Positions 47,728 to 57,799 of a stretch of 64,000 bases of DNA are shown here, piece after piece; positions within the stretch are counted from its first letter, which is position 1; each line of letters opens with the position of its first letter. This DNA is from Cellulomonas sp. PhB150 (GTDB taxonomy: Bacteria > Actinomycetota > Actinomycetes > Actinomycetales > Cellulomonadaceae), in assembly GCF_003755175.1 (NCBI RefSeq), contig NZ_RKHX01000003.1:524042-588041 (forward strand). The letters are read 5' to 3'. Under the pieces are notes generated by a model that was not told where the DNA came from, made no database searches, and saw nothing but the letters and a program-made list of their open reading frames with translations. Both the position numbers and the translations under genes were made by a program.

Positions 47728-48494
47728 GCGCGGGGTTCTGGCAGGACTTGGCCAGCACCTTCCAGGAGACGGCGTTCTCCGGGCCGATGCTCTTGGCGGT
47801 GCCCGTGGCCATCCTCGCCGGGATGGTGTCCTTCGCCTCACCATGCGTCATCCCGCTGCTGCCCGGGTACTTCGCCTACCTCACCGGGATGAGCGGCGCC
47901 GCCACAGGGCAACGGTCGAAGAGGGTCCTGCTCACCGGTGTCGGCCTGTTCGTCCTCGGCTTCTCAGCAGTCTTCGTTCTGCTCGGGGTCGCGTTCGGCT
48001 CCTTGGGCGTCGCGGTGCGCCCGTGGCTCGCCGTGGTCATGCCCGTGATGGGCGCCGCCGTCGTGCTGATGGGCCTGTCCTTCCTTGGATGGATCCCGAG
48101 CCTCCAGCGCGAACGGCGCCTCCACCTCAACCCCCGCAAGGGAGTGCTCGGCGCACCGCTGCTGGGCATCGCCTTCGGCTTCGGGTGGGCTCCGTGCATC
48201 GGGCCCACCCTGGCGACCGTCTTGTCCCTGTCCCTCAGCGAGGCGAGCGCCCTACGAGGCGCACTCCTGGCTACGGCATACGCCGCCGGGCTCGGCATCC
48301 CGTTCTTGCTGATCGCCCTGGGGGCACACCGCTCCACGGCCGCGGTGACCTTCCTGCGCGAGCACCGGGTCGCGATCATGCGGATCGGCGGGGCGATGCT
48401 GGTGCTGATCGGCGTCGCTCTGATGACCGGGCTGTGGACCACGTGGACCCAGGGCCTGCAAGGGCTCATCGGAGGCTTCGTCACCGTCATCTGA
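47724..48494 (+). CDS. CcdA/DsbD-type transmembrane electron transporter
   Basis: A 256-residue six-TM protein with the CcdA motifs: FASPCVIPLLPGYFAYLTGMSG in TM1 and GIAFGFGWAPCIGPTLATVLSLSLSE, whose cysteines relay electrons across the membrane. Translationally coupled to the TlpA-like lipoprotein, its probable partner. It is the last gene of the rightward U1 operon. GTG start at 47724. Confidence 0.9.
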   Translation: MSAGFWQDLASTFQETAFSGPMLLAVPVAILAGMVSFASPCVIPLLPGYFAYLTGMSGAATGQRSKRVLLTGVGLFVLGFSAVFVLLGVAFGSLGVAVRPWLAVVMPVMGAAVVLMGLSFLGWIPSLQRERRLHLNPRKGVLGAPLLGIAFGFGWAPCIGPTLATVLSLSLSEASALRGALLATAYAAGLGIPFLLIALGAHRSTAAVTFLREHRVAIMRIGGAMLVLIGVALMTGLWTTWTQGLQGLIGGFVTVI

Positions 48495-48527
48495 CAACCA
48501 CCAAGCCGCGCTACGCATGCACGCGCG

Positions 48528-48830
48528 TCAGGGCAGAAGTCGGTCGATCCAGCTGAGGACTGGTCCGATCACACGCCGCTCGTGCCAACGACGCTCCACC
48601 ACGAAGGCGCGGGCCCGCTGGATGACCGCGCGCCCGCGACCGGCCAATGACGGCCGTCGGCGGTCGGCGGCTTCGGTCGCTCGCCGGTTCAGGTACCTGG
48701 CGCATCCGGCACAGACCGCGACCTCCGGGTGCGCGCCAAGATGGGACAGCTCGTCCTGTGCGAACGTGCCGCCGCAGCACCAGCACAGAGTGTCGAGCGT
48801 CTCGAGCGGCGACTCGGGCAGTGCAGTCAC
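48528..48830 (-). CDS. small zinc-ribbon-like protein of unknown function
   Basis: A 100-residue protein with cysteine pairs CWCCGGTF and CAGCARYL about 20 residues apart, suggesting one zinc site, and an Arg-rich C-terminal half (RRRPSLAGRGRAVIQRARAF). No family recognised. Its ATG overlaps the stop of the thioredoxin-like gene, so the two are co-translated; it converges on the ccdA-like gene. It may be an accessory metal-binding protein of U1. Confidence 0.6.
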   Translation of the reverse strand: MTALPESPLETLDTLCWCCGGTFAQDELSHLGAHPEVAVCAGCARYLNRRATEAADRRRPSLAGRGRAVIQRARAFVVERRWHERRVIGPVLSWIDRLLP

Positions 48831-49126
48831 GACAGCACCTCCACCAGTTGGTCCTCGGAGGGCGACCCTGCCAACCCTTCGCCCGTCGAATAGAGCCTGC
48901 AGCTGAGCCCAGCTGGCGTACCCGGGCGCCCGAAGGGGTCCGCACCGTCCAGGAGGATCGTCGGCGATCCGATGAAGCCGACGCGCGCCGCGTCCTCAGC
49001 GGTCTCTACCCGCTCAAGAGCAATCGCAACATCCGCGTGGCCGGTGTGGTCCAGCGCCGCCCGCAGTCGTTGCTCAGCCAGCCGCCAGTTCGGGCATCCA
49101 TCGAAGTAGCGAAGCGTGACGTCCAC
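48827..49126 (-). CDS. small thioredoxin-like protein
   Basis: A 99-residue thioredoxin-fold protein starting VDVTLRYFDGCPNWRLAEQRL, with a single active-site cysteine (CPNW) and the cis-Pro segment GFIGSPTILLDGADPFG. Similar small proteins accompany mercury/alkyl-mercury and other metal genes. GTG at 49126 is preferred; a longer in-frame ORF reaches 49258 but would run into the J2 repeat. Coupled to the zinc-ribbon gene. The 135 bp before J2 likely hold its promoter. Confidence 0.68.
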   Translation of the reverse strand: MDVTLRYFDGCPNWRLAEQRLRAALDHTGHADVAIALERVETAEDAARVGFIGSPTILLDGADPFGRPGTPAGLSCRLYSTGEGLAGSPSEDQLVEVLS

Positions 49127-49238
49127 AGGGCCATCGTCGCACCGACGCTCCAAGAGCCTCCACAGCCGAGGGAGACCACTCGTAGTTTGACCGGGAGTCG
49201 ATCTGATGGGCTGATCGGCCAGAGTCCGACGCTCGGGC

Positions 49239-49335
49239 CTAATCAATCTGTCGTGCATCTCGACAGATGTCGATGTCGAGATGCAAGATTGTCGAGATGC
49301 AAGATTGTTTGAAAATCGAGCTAGGGTACTTTATG
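49239..49335. repeat. junction J2: right end of U1 abutting left end of U2
   Basis: Right terminus ATCAATCTGTCGTGC, ATCTCGACA ends at 49265. Eight bases later TGTCGAGATGCAAGATT starts at 49274, and a second copy of TGTCGAGATGCAAGATT starts at 49290, followed by GTTTGAAAATCG and TACTTTATG. The outer 12 bp, TGCATCTCGACA and TGTCGAGATGCA, are exact inverted repeats. Confidence 0.85.
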
Positions 49336-49394
49336 TACGAACGGGCGCGCTGGGGCCACGCGCCGTCAAGCTGGCACCGCGCGCGACGCACCAC

Positions 49395-50990
49395 CTACAC
49401 GCGCGCGAGGTCTCGCCTGCGGAAGCCAAGGGTGCCGATGGCGATGAATCCGATGGTGAACAAGGTGATCCAGCCAAGGCCGGTCCAGTCGGTCGGCCCC
49501 GCGATGAGGTGTGGGACGTGCCAGAACGGGCTGATGCCGAGTACCCAGTCGTCCAGTCCGAAGGTGGGCCCGAGCAGGGTCAGGCCGAAGGATGCGAGCA
49601 CTCCCGCCCAAGCAGCGATCTCGACCTGAGGGCGTGCGCCGACGACGAGCACAGCGAGAGCGACCACTGTCCATGCCGCCGGGACGATCGACGCGGCCTG
49701 GAGCCAGACGTCGCCGAACGAGACCCCAAGATCGGAGGAACTGGCCACGAGCGCAACCATCAGGCCGGCGACCAGGAGTCCGATGGTCGGTCCGACGAGC
49801 GCGACGACGATGTGCGCGCTGTAGTAGCGGGTCCGTGCGACCGCTCCGGCCAGGAGGGGCTCGACGCGGTCATCCATCTCCTCGCTGCGGACCTTGAGCA
49901 TCGTCTGGACCCCGCCGACGGAGGCGATGATGCCGATCATGCTCAGCATCGTGACAAGGAACTCGCCGACGATGTCGTCGGGCGTGATCGCGCCGGAGGC
50001 GAGCAGACCGCTGATCGTCGCGTCACCGGCGAGCAGATCCGGGACCGATGTCGCCAGTGTGCCGAAGATCGCGCCCAGCAGCAGGAAAGCGATGGTCCAG
50101 GAGATCAGCGGGCTGCGGTTGATGCGCCACGCGAGCGCGGAGGACGAGCGGACGCGGCCCACTGCGGGACCAGGACGGGGCGAGATCGCGCCCTGACCGA
50201 AGTCGCGCCGCGCCTGCAGAGTGAAGGCGACGACAAGCACGACCGCGGTGAAGGCGATCGCGAGGAGCAGCGGCCACCAGATGTTGTCGATGCCAGGTTG
50301 GGTGTACTCCATCCAGCCCTGGGGGGTCAGCCAGTTCGTCCAGCTCGGCGCCTCGATGGAGTCGAAGTACCCGCGTGCGACGAACAACGTGCCGAGGGTC
50401 GCGACCGCAAGGGTTGAGGTCGTGCGCGCATCGGAGCCGAGCTGGGCGGCGACCGCTGTCAGGGCGGCGAACATCCAACCGCTGGCGGTGAAGGTGGCCG
50501 ACAGCAGCCAGGCGGCCTGCCAGTCACCGCCGCACAGACCGGTCGCCACCGCGCACACGACGCCAAGCACAAGTGATGCGATCGCGGCCATCAACACCGC
50601 GACGCTGAGCCGGGTCGCGCGGCTCATCACCCCCGACGCGAGCAGCTCGGCCTGCCCAGAGTCCTCCTGGCCGCGGCTGGCCTTGGTCACGACGAAGATC
50701 GCCATCAGAGCGGTCAGGAACCCGCCGAGTGCGAGGCAGCGCCAGGTGTTGAAGCCGTCAGCCGTGCTCAGGTCGTTGGCCGGCCCGAAGATGATCGCGA
50801 GGGCCGGATTCGCCCCGATGGTGGCGGCGAGCTGCTGACGGCTCTCCTCGGTCGGGAACACCCACGGGTAGACGATGATCGACGAGGTCGACAGCACGGT
50901 GACGATGAGGATCCACGGGGCGAACGAGCGAGCTTCCTGCCGCAGCGATGCCCGCAGTAGCGGGCCGACGCCGACGACGCGGGACGTCAC
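49395..50990 (-). CDS. ABC exporter permease (polyketide-antibiotic/TnrB3-like)
   Basis: A 531-residue permease with about 12 TM segments arranged as two similar halves ([44 protein letters not shown]), as in the actinobacterial exporters annotated for polyketide antibiotics (tetronasin type). GTG start at 50990 overlaps the stop of the ATPase gene (GTGA), so both are made together. It is the last gene of the leftward U2 set, ending 55 bp after J2. Substrate unknown. Confidence 0.85.
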   Translation of the reverse strand: MTSRVVGVGPLLRASLRQEARSFAPWILIVTVLSTSSIIVYPWVFPTEESRQQLAATIGANPALAIIFGPANDLSTADGFNTWRCLALGGFLTALMAIFVVTKASRGQEDSGQAELLASGVMSRATRLSVAVLMAAIASLVLGVVCAVATGLCGGDWQAAWLLSATFTASGWMFAALTAVAAQLGSDARTTSTLAVATLGTLFVARGYFDSIEAPSWTNWLTPQGWMEYTQPGIDNIWWPLLLAIAFTAVVLVVAFTLQARRDFGQGAISPRPGPAVGRVRSSSALAWRINRSPLISWTIAFLLLGAIFGTLATSVPDLLAGDATISGLLASGAITPDDIVGEFLVTMLSMIGIIASVGGVQTMLKVRSEEMDDRVEPLLAGAVARTRYYSAHIVVALVGPTIGLLVAGLMVALVASSSDLGVSFGDVWLQAASIVPAAWTVVALAVLVVGARPQVEIAAWAGVLASFGLTLLGPTFGLDDWVLGISPFWHVPHLIAGPTDWTGLGWITLFTIGFIAIGTLGFRRRDLARV

Positions 50991-51889
50991 CGAGCACCAC
51001 CGACGCCTTCGACGTCGTCGTACTGCTGGAGGAAGAGACTCTCCAGGGAGGGTGGCGCGACGGTCAGGCTCGTCAGGCCGAGCGGCGTCAGCGCGGTCAT
51101 GGCCTCGGTGATGCGGGACGAGTCGACGTTCGCGACCAGGCGTGAGCCCTCGACGGACACGTCCTCGAACAGCGCGGGGATGGTCTCGGGCATGCGCTCG
51201 AGCACGGCGTGCACGGACGTCCGGGCGTGGCCACGCAGGTCGGCCAGGGTGCCGGTCTGTGCGACGTGGCCGTCGCGGATGATGCTGATCCTGTCGGCCA
51301 GCGCTTCGACCTCGGTGAGGATGTGCGAGGACAGCAGCACCGTGACGCCCCGCTGCTTGGCCTCGCCAATGGTCTGCTGAAACACCGCCTCCATGAGGGG
51401 GTCGAGGCCGGAGGTCGGTTCGTCGAGCACCAGCAGCTCGGCGTCGGATGCGAGCGCGGCGACCAGGGCCACCTTCTGGCGGTTGCCCTTCGAGTACTGC
51501 CGGCCGCGCTTGGTCGGGTCGAGCTCGAACCGCTCGATCAGCTCGGCGCGCCTCTCGTCGCGGAGCCCGCCCCGCAGCGCACCCAGGAGGTCGATCGCCT
51601 CCCCGCCCGACATCCCCGGCCACAACGACACGTCGCCTGGGACGTAGGCCAGCCGCCGGTGGAGCTCGACGACGTCTTTCCACGGGTCGCCCCCGAGCAG
51701 TCGAACCTTTCCCCCGTCGGGGTGCAGCAGACCGAGCAGGACGCGGATCGTCGTGGACTTGCCCGCACCGTTGGGTCCCAGGAACCCATGCACCTGGCCG
51801 GGCTCCACGGTGAGGTCCAGGTCGTTGAGGGCCTGGAACTTGCCGAAGTACTTGTCCAGCCCAGCAATGTCGATCACGTGGTCAGGCAT
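50987..51889 (-). CDS. ABC exporter ATP-binding protein
   Basis: A 300-residue CcmA-type ATPase: Walker [44 protein letters not shown], signature [16 protein letters not shown], Walker [16 protein letters not shown], and H-loop SSHIL. The C-terminal ~80 residues ([26 protein letters not shown]) are the DUF4162-type regulatory domain of drug exporters. Partner of the permease immediately downstream. A 156-bp spacer separates it from the MFS gene upstream. Confidence 0.92.
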   Translation of the reverse strand: MPDHVIDIAGLDKYFGKFQALNDLDLTVEPGQVHGFLGPNGAGKSTTIRVLLGLLHPDGGKVRLLGGDPWKDVVELHRRLAYVPGDVSLWPGMSGGEAIDLLGALRGGLRDERRAELIERFELDPTKRGRQYSKGNRQKVALVAALASDAELLVLDEPTSGLDPLMEAVFQQTIGEAKQRGVTVLLSSHILTEVEALADRISIIRDGHVAQTGTLADLRGHARTSVHAVLERMPETIPALFEDVSVEGSRLVANVDSSRITEAMTALTPLGLTSLTVAPPSLESLFLQQYDDVEGVGGAR

Positions 51890-52045
51890 CGGGCTCTCTT
51901 CCGGGATTGGCAGCCGGGCTGTGGGCGAGCTGTACGCCGATCAGGTGGTCTCGGCGGGATATCGGAAGGCTCCTGTCGTCTGCGGCTCGGCGGACCCGCG
52001 AAGCGCTGTCGATTTGCGGCACGGACGAAGTGGGGCCGAGCATCG

Positions 52046-53608
52046 CTAGTCGCCGGGCATCGCTGCCGCGGCGGAACCGGTGTGACGTCGGCCCCTCAGG
52101 AGGGCGGCGGTGACGACGACCATGATGGTGAAGAACACCGCGAACGTCAGTGTCGTGGTGCGGTACGCGTGCACGTAGGAGTCCTGCGCGGCCGCGACGA
52201 CCTGGTGGACGAGGTCGGTCCCCTCCGCCCACGCGGGGACGTCGCCCGTCGAGAACCACCCCATGACCTGGGCCTGCTGCGACGGCGTCACGCCGAGGGC
52301 GTCGAGCTGCTGCCCGAACCCACGCCCGAACCCGCTGTACAGCAGCGTCGAGCTGAGCGACAGGCCGAGCGCGAACGAGGCCTGCCCGATCGCCGGCTTG
52401 CTCGCGACGGTCGCCCCGACGAGGTCGGGCGGGGGCACCTCGACGAAGAACTCGCCCGCGGACGTCTCGGTCAGCATCCGCGAGAACCCGCCGAGCACGA
52501 GGCCGACGGCGAACACCCAGTACGGTGTCGAGGCGCCGCCGATCGCGAAGACGTACATGGCGACGGCGACCCCGATCAACCCGACAACGACGACTGTCTG
52601 GGGGCGCTGACCACGCGCACCGAGCCGCCCCGCCGCGAAGGCGCCGACGGCCATCGCGACCGTCGCCGGGAGCTGCCCGACGGTGACCTCGAGGGGCGAG
52701 AACCCGTACACGTACTGCCACAGCAGCGAGAGCTGCAGCACCATGACGGCCTGCCACATGTTGAACGAGACATCGGCCGACAGCGCCCCGGCGAGGTTGC
52801 GGTTGGTGAACAGCCGCACGGGCAGCGCGGGCTCGGCGTGGTGCAGCTCCCAGCGGATGAACACCACGAGCGCGACGACGCCCAGGACGAGCGGGACCAG
52901 GACGCGTGCCGTCCACCAGCCACCGCTGGCCTCGCTGACCCCCCAGATGACACCGACGAGCCCGACAGCGATGAGCACCAGGCCTACGGGGTCCGACTGA
53001 CGGCGGTGCAGGGCCTTCGACTTCGGCACGTAGACCTTGTTGAGCACGAGTGCGACCGCCCCGACGACGGGGACGACAAGGTAGCCGAGCCGCCAGGACA
53101 CGTCGATGAGCGCTCCGCCGAGGATCGTCAGGGGCAGCGCGAAGCCGACCTGGCCGGTGAAGTACAGCGACATGGCCCGGGGAATGCGATCGGGCGCGAC
53201 CGTCCGGATCAGCGCCATCGACAGCGCCAGGGTGCCGGCCAGGCCGACGCCCGTCACGACCCGGCCGAGCACGAACTGCGCATAGCCCCCGGCCGTGGCG
53301 GTCACTACGCCGCCGAGCACGAGGATGGCGGCGCACCAGATCAGCGTCAGCCGTCGGCCGCGACGGTCGCCGATCGTGCCCACCGTGAGGATCGAGGCCG
53401 CCATCGCGAGGGTCGCCGCCGACGCCGCGAAGGACCGCTGCGACCCGGACATCGTGAACTCGGCCGCCGCCGACGCGATCGCGGTGTTGTGGATCGACAC
53501 GTCGGTCGCCTGGGCGACACCCGCGATGGTCAGCGCGAAGATCGCGGCACCCGGACGGCGGGCGACGCCGTCCGGGGTGGTCGACGCGGCGGCCTGCGAC
53601 GTGCTCAT
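52046..53608 (-). CDS. DHA2-family MFS drug transporter
   Basis: A 520-residue 14-TM antiporter of the QacA/EmrB type: ATDVSIHNTAIASAAAEFTMSGSQRSFAASAATLAMAASILTVGTIGDRRGRRLT, FVLGRVVTGVGLAGTLALSMALIR, DVSFNMWQAVMVLQLSLLWQYVYGFSPLEV. It is clearly paralogous to the protein encoded at 55237-56844 (shared FNMWQAV, LSLLWQYVY, SSTLL, FGRG and similar). ATG overlaps the amidohydrolase stop. Likely exports hydrophobic cations or a compound linked to the neighbouring amidohydrolase. Confidence 0.87.
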   Translation of the reverse strand: MSTSQAAASTTPDGVARRPGAAIFALTIAGVAQATDVSIHNTAIASAAAEFTMSGSQRSFAASAATLAMAASILTVGTIGDRRGRRLTLIWCAAILVLGGVVTATAGGYAQFVLGRVVTGVGLAGTLALSMALIRTVAPDRIPRAMSLYFTGQVGFALPLTILGGALIDVSWRLGYLVVPVVGAVALVLNKVYVPKSKALHRRQSDPVGLVLIAVGLVGVIWGVSEASGGWWTARVLVPLVLGVVALVVFIRWELHHAEPALPVRLFTNRNLAGALSADVSFNMWQAVMVLQLSLLWQYVYGFSPLEVTVGQLPATVAMAVGAFAAGRLGARGQRPQTVVVVGLIGVAVAMYVFAIGGASTPYWVFAVGLVLGGFSRMLTETSAGEFFVEVPPPDLVGATVASKPAIGQASFALGLSLSSTLLYSGFGRGFGQQLDALGVTPSQQAQVMGWFSTGDVPAWAEGTDLVHQVVAAAQDSYVHAYRTTTLTFAVFFTIMVVVTAALLRGRRHTGSAAAAMPGD

Positions 53609-55218
53609 CGCGCCGCGTACACGGTCACGCCTCGCTTGATCGTCCGCTCGACGGCGATGTCGCGGATCTCGTCGGTCGGCACCTCGAGGGGGTTGCGGTC
53701 CAGCACGACCAGGTCGGCGAGCTTGCCCACCTCGATCGAGCCACGGTCATGCTCGGTGCGGTGCTCGTACGCGGCGTCGATCGTCAGCGCCCGCAGCCCC
53801 TGCAGCGGGGTGACGCGCTCGCCCTCGCCGAGGACGACACCCGTCAGTGAGGTCCGGGCCACGGAGGACCAGAGCAGGCCCAGCGGGTTGATCGGGGTGA
53901 TCGGGTAGTCCGAGTGGTTCGACGGGCGCAGCCCCTTGCCCAGCGCGCTGTGCATCGGCGAGATGCCGAAGGCACGCTCGGTGCCGAAGTTGGTGACGTG
54001 GATGTCGCCGAACAGGTAGGTGTGGATCGTGAACATCGACGGCTCGAACCCCTCGGCGACGTAGTCGTCGAGCTGGCCGAGGCGCATGACCTGGGAGTGG
54101 ATCGCGATCGTGCGGCCCGTTGGTGTGATTCCCGCGGCCTTGGCGGCTCGGTGCGCGTCGAGCAGCTGGTCGATGGCGGCGTCCCCGTTGACGTGCGCGA
54201 ACACCTGGACGTCGTGCTGGTACGCGGTGGCGACGACGGTGTTCGTCGTCTGGACGTCGGTCGACGCAATGCCGTGCCAGTGCGCTTCGCCGCCCGGTCC
54301 GCCGGTCTCGTACTCCTGCGTGACGTGGGCGGTGCGTCCCTGGGGCGACCCGTCGAGGATGAGCTTGACGCCCTGGACGGTGTGGCCGCCGACGGTGGTG
54401 TCCGCGAGGCCTGCATCGATGACCTTGTCGAGGTCGCTGTAGATGACGAGCGAGCGGACGTCGACGGGCAACGCTCCCTCGGAGGCGTAGCCGCGGATCT
54501 GCTGGATCTGCGCCCACGTCGCGGCACCGTCCTGCACGGTCGTCACGCCCCAGCGGGCGTACTCGGCGAGCATCGCGTCGAACTCGTCGCGCCCGTAGTG
54601 CAGAAGGTTGAGCACGAACGGCATCCAGGCCTGCTCCCAGAGCTCGCCCGACGGCACGTCGGTGCCGGGCAGCCGCACCACGGTGCCGCCGTGGGGGTCG
54701 GCGCAGCCCGGCAAGTAGCCGAGGTCGTCGAGCACCCGGCCGTTGACGTAGCCGCCGTGGCCTGAGACGTGCACGATCACGACGCGGTGGTCGGGGAACT
54801 CGGCGTCGAGCTGCTCGGCGGTCAGGGCGCCGCCGTCGTCCATCTGGTCGGGGAAGTAGCCCCAGCCGACCACGTACTCGCCCGGTGCGGGGTCGTTGCG
54901 GTCCTTGGCCTCGTGCAGCCGGCGCAGCGCGTCGGCGACCGTGCGCGTGCCGCCCACCGGGGGCGTCTGCAGGTCGGCGTGCTTGACGTACGGCGCGCCC
55001 ATCGAGACGTGGCTGTGCGCGTCGACGAACCCCGGCACGACCGTCCGGCCGGCGAGGTCGACGACCTCGGTGCCCGGGCCGGCGAGCGCGGTGACCTCGG
55101 AGGCGGAGCCGACGGCGGTGATCAGGCCGTCGGTGACTGCGACGGCCTCGGCGGTCGAGTCGTCGCCGTCGACGGTCAGCACGGTCGCGTTCGTGAGGAT
55201 CAGGTCGGGCGCGGTCAT
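53605..55218 (-). CDS. amidohydrolase family 3 (YtcJ-like) metal-dependent hydrolase
   Basis: A 537-residue TIM-barrel hydrolase. Metal ligands: HSH in VPGFVDAHSHVSMGAPYV, a histidine in VQVFAHVNGDAAIDQLLDAH, TIAIHSQVMRLGQLDDY, and the Asp/Ser region LRPSNHSDYPITPINPLGLLWS. The C-terminal composite domain ends TIKRGVTVYAAR. YtcJ-like enzymes act on formamides or other N-acyl groups; the substrate is unknown. It sits between two paralogous DHA2 pumps and overlaps one, suggesting a modify-and-export module. Confidence 0.85.
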   Translation of the reverse strand: MTAPDLILTNATVLTVDGDDSTAEAVAVTDGLITAVGSASEVTALAGPGTEVVDLAGRTVVPGFVDAHSHVSMGAPYVKHADLQTPPVGGTRTVADALRRLHEAKDRNDPAPGEYVVGWGYFPDQMDDGGALTAEQLDAEFPDHRVVIVHVSGHGGYVNGRVLDDLGYLPGCADPHGGTVVRLPGTDVPSGELWEQAWMPFVLNLLHYGRDEFDAMLAEYARWGVTTVQDGAATWAQIQQIRGYASEGALPVDVRSLVIYSDLDKVIDAGLADTTVGGHTVQGVKLILDGSPQGRTAHVTQEYETGGPGGEAHWHGIASTDVQTTNTVVATAYQHDVQVFAHVNGDAAIDQLLDAHRAAKAAGITPTGRTIAIHSQVMRLGQLDDYVAEGFEPSMFTIHTYLFGDIHVTNFGTERAFGISPMHSALGKGLRPSNHSDYPITPINPLGLLWSSVARTSLTGVVLGEGERVTPLQGLRALTIDAAYEHRTEHDRGSIEVGKLADLVVLDRNPLEVPTDEIRDIAVERTIKRGVTVYAAR

Positions 55219-55236
55219 GTCGGTTCCCCCGGGGTG

Positions 55237-56844
55237 TTAGGTGTTCGTCGAGCCGGTCGACGGCGTCGGCTCGTCGGCGGCGATGGGACCGTCGACCAGC
55301 AGGCCCGCCTTGCGCAGGCGGGTGGCGCGGGCGAAGAAGATCGTGCTGATCACGGCGAAGATGGCGAGGAAGCCGGCGATGGTGAACATCGTCGAGTCGA
55401 AGGCGTCGACGAAGGTCGTCGACGCCTTGTCGACGACCTGCTGGACGAGCGCGGGGTCGTAGTCGGACAGGTCGCCGCCCGACACGTAGGTCTGGATGAT
55501 GCCGGTGTAGATGCCCTGCTGGGCCGGCTCGACGTTGGCCTGGGCGAACGCGTCGGCGATCCCGCGGCCGTACGCGCCGAACAGCAGCGTGGACGACAGG
55601 GCCGTGCCGAGTGCGAAGCTCGTCTGCCCGATGGCCGTCTTCGACGACGCCATCGCGCCCGTCAAAGACGGCGGTGGCTTGGACACGAAGAACTGGCCCA
55701 TGGTCGTCTCGTTGAGCATGCGCGCGAAGCCGCCGACGATCATCGGCAGCGCGAAGAAGATGTAGGGCGACGAGGTCGTCGAGAAGCCGAACAGCACCAT
55801 GGTGCCGATCAGGAGCACGTGCCCGACGATCAGGTTCGTCGCCGCCGAGACACCCTTGGACAGCAACCGCCCAGCGACGATCGCTCCCACGACCATCGCC
55901 AGGCTCATCGGCAGCTGGCCGAGACTGACCTGCAAGGGTTCGTAGCGGTAGACGTACTGCCACAGCATGGACAACTGGATCATCACCACGGCCTGCCACA
56001 TGTTGAACGAGAAGCCGGTCGCGACCGAGCCCGCGAGCTCGGGGTCCTTGAACAGCTTGACCGGGAAGGCCGGTGCCGGGATCCGCGCCTCCCACCAGAT
56101 GAAGACGACGAATGCGACGACGCCGATCGCCGCGGGGATGATCACCTGCGACGAGCCCCACCCGTACGTGGAGGCGTTGCTCAGGCCGTAGATGACGCCG
56201 ATGAGCGCCACCGCGACCGAGCTGAGACCGAGGTAGTCGAACGGGCCGACCGTGTCGGCCTTGGCCTCGGGGAGGCCGCGCATGCACATCAGGAAGGCGA
56301 CGACCGCGACGATCGGCAGGGTCAAGTAACCGTATCGCCAGCCCAGCCCTGCCATCCACCCCGCGACGACACCGAGCACGAGCGCCGCCGCGGTCTGGCC
56401 GGCGAGCCAGAACGCGACCGCCTTGGGGATCTTGTCCGGCAGCACCTCGCGCAGCAGGGCGAAGCTCAGCCCGAACGACGCCGCGATCCCGATCCCGGTC
56501 ACTGCGCGGCCGAGCATGAAGATGCCCGTGCTGGGGGCGACCGCCGTGACGACTCCGCCGGCGACCGCCACGAGCAGACCGGCCAGCATCACCTTCCGCC
56601 GGCCCAGCCGGTCCCCGAGGGCCCCCGTCGTCAGGATCGACGCCGCCAGGGCGAGGGTCCCGATGCTCGCGGCGAACGCCCGCTGCGAGCTCGACATGTC
56701 GAGGTCCACGCTGGCGCCGACGATCGCGATGTTGTTGGCAGTCGGATCGACGACCTGCAGACACGAGGCCGCAGTGAGGGCGATCAGCGCCGCCGTCGTC
56801 CCCTTCGTCGACGTCGTCCGAGATGGCGCAGCGGCCCTTGTCAT
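55237..56844 (-). CDS. DHA2-family MFS drug transporter (paralogue of the 52046 gene)
   Basis: A 535-residue 14-TM antiporter: LQVVDPTANNIAIVGASVDLDMSSSQRAFAASIGTLALAASILTTGALGDRLGRRKVML, MLGRAVTGIGIAASFGLSFALLREVLPDKIPKAVAFW, FSFNMWQAVVMIQLSMLWQYVYRYEPLQV. GGGGGAG precedes the ATG. Eighteen bp upstream of the amidohydrolase, so first in a three-gene operon. Confidence 0.87.
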   Translation of the reverse strand: MTRAAAPSRTTSTKGTTAALIALTAASCLQVVDPTANNIAIVGASVDLDMSSSQRAFAASIGTLALAASILTTGALGDRLGRRKVMLAGLLVAVAGGVVTAVAPSTGIFMLGRAVTGIGIAASFGLSFALLREVLPDKIPKAVAFWLAGQTAAALVLGVVAGWMAGLGWRYGYLTLPIVAVVAFLMCMRGLPEAKADTVGPFDYLGLSSVAVALIGVIYGLSNASTYGWGSSQVIIPAAIGVVAFVVFIWWEARIPAPAFPVKLFKDPELAGSVATGFSFNMWQAVVMIQLSMLWQYVYRYEPLQVSLGQLPMSLAMVVGAIVAGRLLSKGVSAATNLIVGHVLLIGTMVLFGFSTTSSPYIFFALPMIVGGFARMLNETTMGQFFVSKPPPSLTGAMASSKTAIGQTSFALGTALSSTLLFGAYGRGIADAFAQANVEPAQQGIYTGIIQTYVSGGDLSDYDPALVQQVVDKASTTFVDAFDSTMFTIAGFLAIFAVISTIFFARATRLRKAGLLVDGPIAADEPTPSTGSTNT

Positions 56845-56989
56845 GAGCTCCCCCGTCGGTCGCGATCACGCACTTACGGCCATTCGGACAGTAGGCGCCA
56901 ACCCGGACGGGCAGCAACCGGTCGTGGCATCCTTCGCAGCCGCCAGAACACGAAGAACCAGTGCCAACCAGCGGCTCCAGCTTGAGGTG

Positions 56990-57688
56990 TCAGCGCGTCA
57001 GGTCCGGCTCGTTGGCCACCGGGCTGGGAACTGGACCGGGGGTGACGCCGATGCGAGCGAGGCGACCGGCCCGGTTCCAGCGCTGCATCTCGGCCGGCTC
57101 GAAGGGGTAGGGCGAGGTCTTGGAGACCAGGGCGGTGTAGCCGATGCGCAGCATGATCACGCCGATGAAGAACGCGGTGTAAAGGACCCCGAATAGCCAG
57201 TCCCAGCCGCTGACCACGTCCTGGTCGTAGATCTCGATGAGGTACCAGATGCCCAAGGGTGTGTGGCCGACGATCACGGCGAACATGCCGGGGTTGTAGA
57301 TGGTCTTGAGGCGGATGTTCGTGATGATGCCGTGCACCACGATCTGCCCGAAGCCGAACAGCACGGTGCCGATGCCGAGCCAGATCTGGTCGGGGAAGAA
57401 GGCGCCGATGATGTAGAACGGCCAGGCGATGACGTTGATGAACGCGGCGTTGTTCTGGTTGAGCGGGTAGCGGTCGACGGGCCCGCCGCGGGGCTGGACG
57501 ACCTCGTTGGTGATCCAGGCTTCACCGCCGGGCCAGTGGTACTCCTCGAACTGGTGGACCATGAACGCGACGAAGTTCCACAGCAGGATCAGCTGCAGGG
57601 TGGACCAGTCGCCGACCAGCGCCCAGATTGCGATGCCTACGCCGAGGACGGCTCCCACGTCGTACCAGCGGCGGCGGAAGTAGCTCAT
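56990..57688 (-). CDS. HXXEE-domain membrane protein
   Basis: A 232-residue protein with five or six hydrophobic segments and the defining HQFEEYHWPGGEAW motif near residue 45, plus histidines in IVVHGIITNIRLKTIYNPG and VIVGHTPLG. HXXEE proteins are of unknown function; the conserved His/Glu could bind a metal. It is the first leftward gene from the TetR divergent promoter, 145 bp ahead of the MFS gene. Confidence 0.78.
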   Translation of the reverse strand: MSYFRRRWYDVGAVLGVGIAIWALVGDWSTLQLILLWNFVAFMVHQFEEYHWPGGEAWITNEVVQPRGGPVDRYPLNQNNAAFINVIAWPFYIIGAFFPDQIWLGIGTVLFGFGQIVVHGIITNIRLKTIYNPGMFAVIVGHTPLGIWYLIEIYDQDVVSGWDWLFGVLYTAFFIGVIMLRIGYTALVSKTSPYPFEPAEMQRWNRAGRLARIGVTPGPVPSPVANEPDLTR

Positions 57689-57751
57689 GGTCGTCTCCCC
57701 GGATCTCGCTAGTACCCGACCAGTGCCGGTAGCTGCTCGCCACGCTAAAAC

Positions 57752-57779
57752 TCATCATGCGATGAAGTCAACGGTTGAT
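57752..57779. promoter_or_regulatory. candidate TetR operator in the HXXEE-tetR divergent region
   Basis: TCATC-ATGC-GATGA (57752-57765) is a short inverted repeat, and a similar half-site TTGATGAAC follows at 57775. They lie between divergent genes, 20-50 bp before tetR. Binding by the adjacent TetR is inferred from position. Confidence 0.5.
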
Positions 57780-57799
57780 GAACGAACTAGCCTGGCGGT

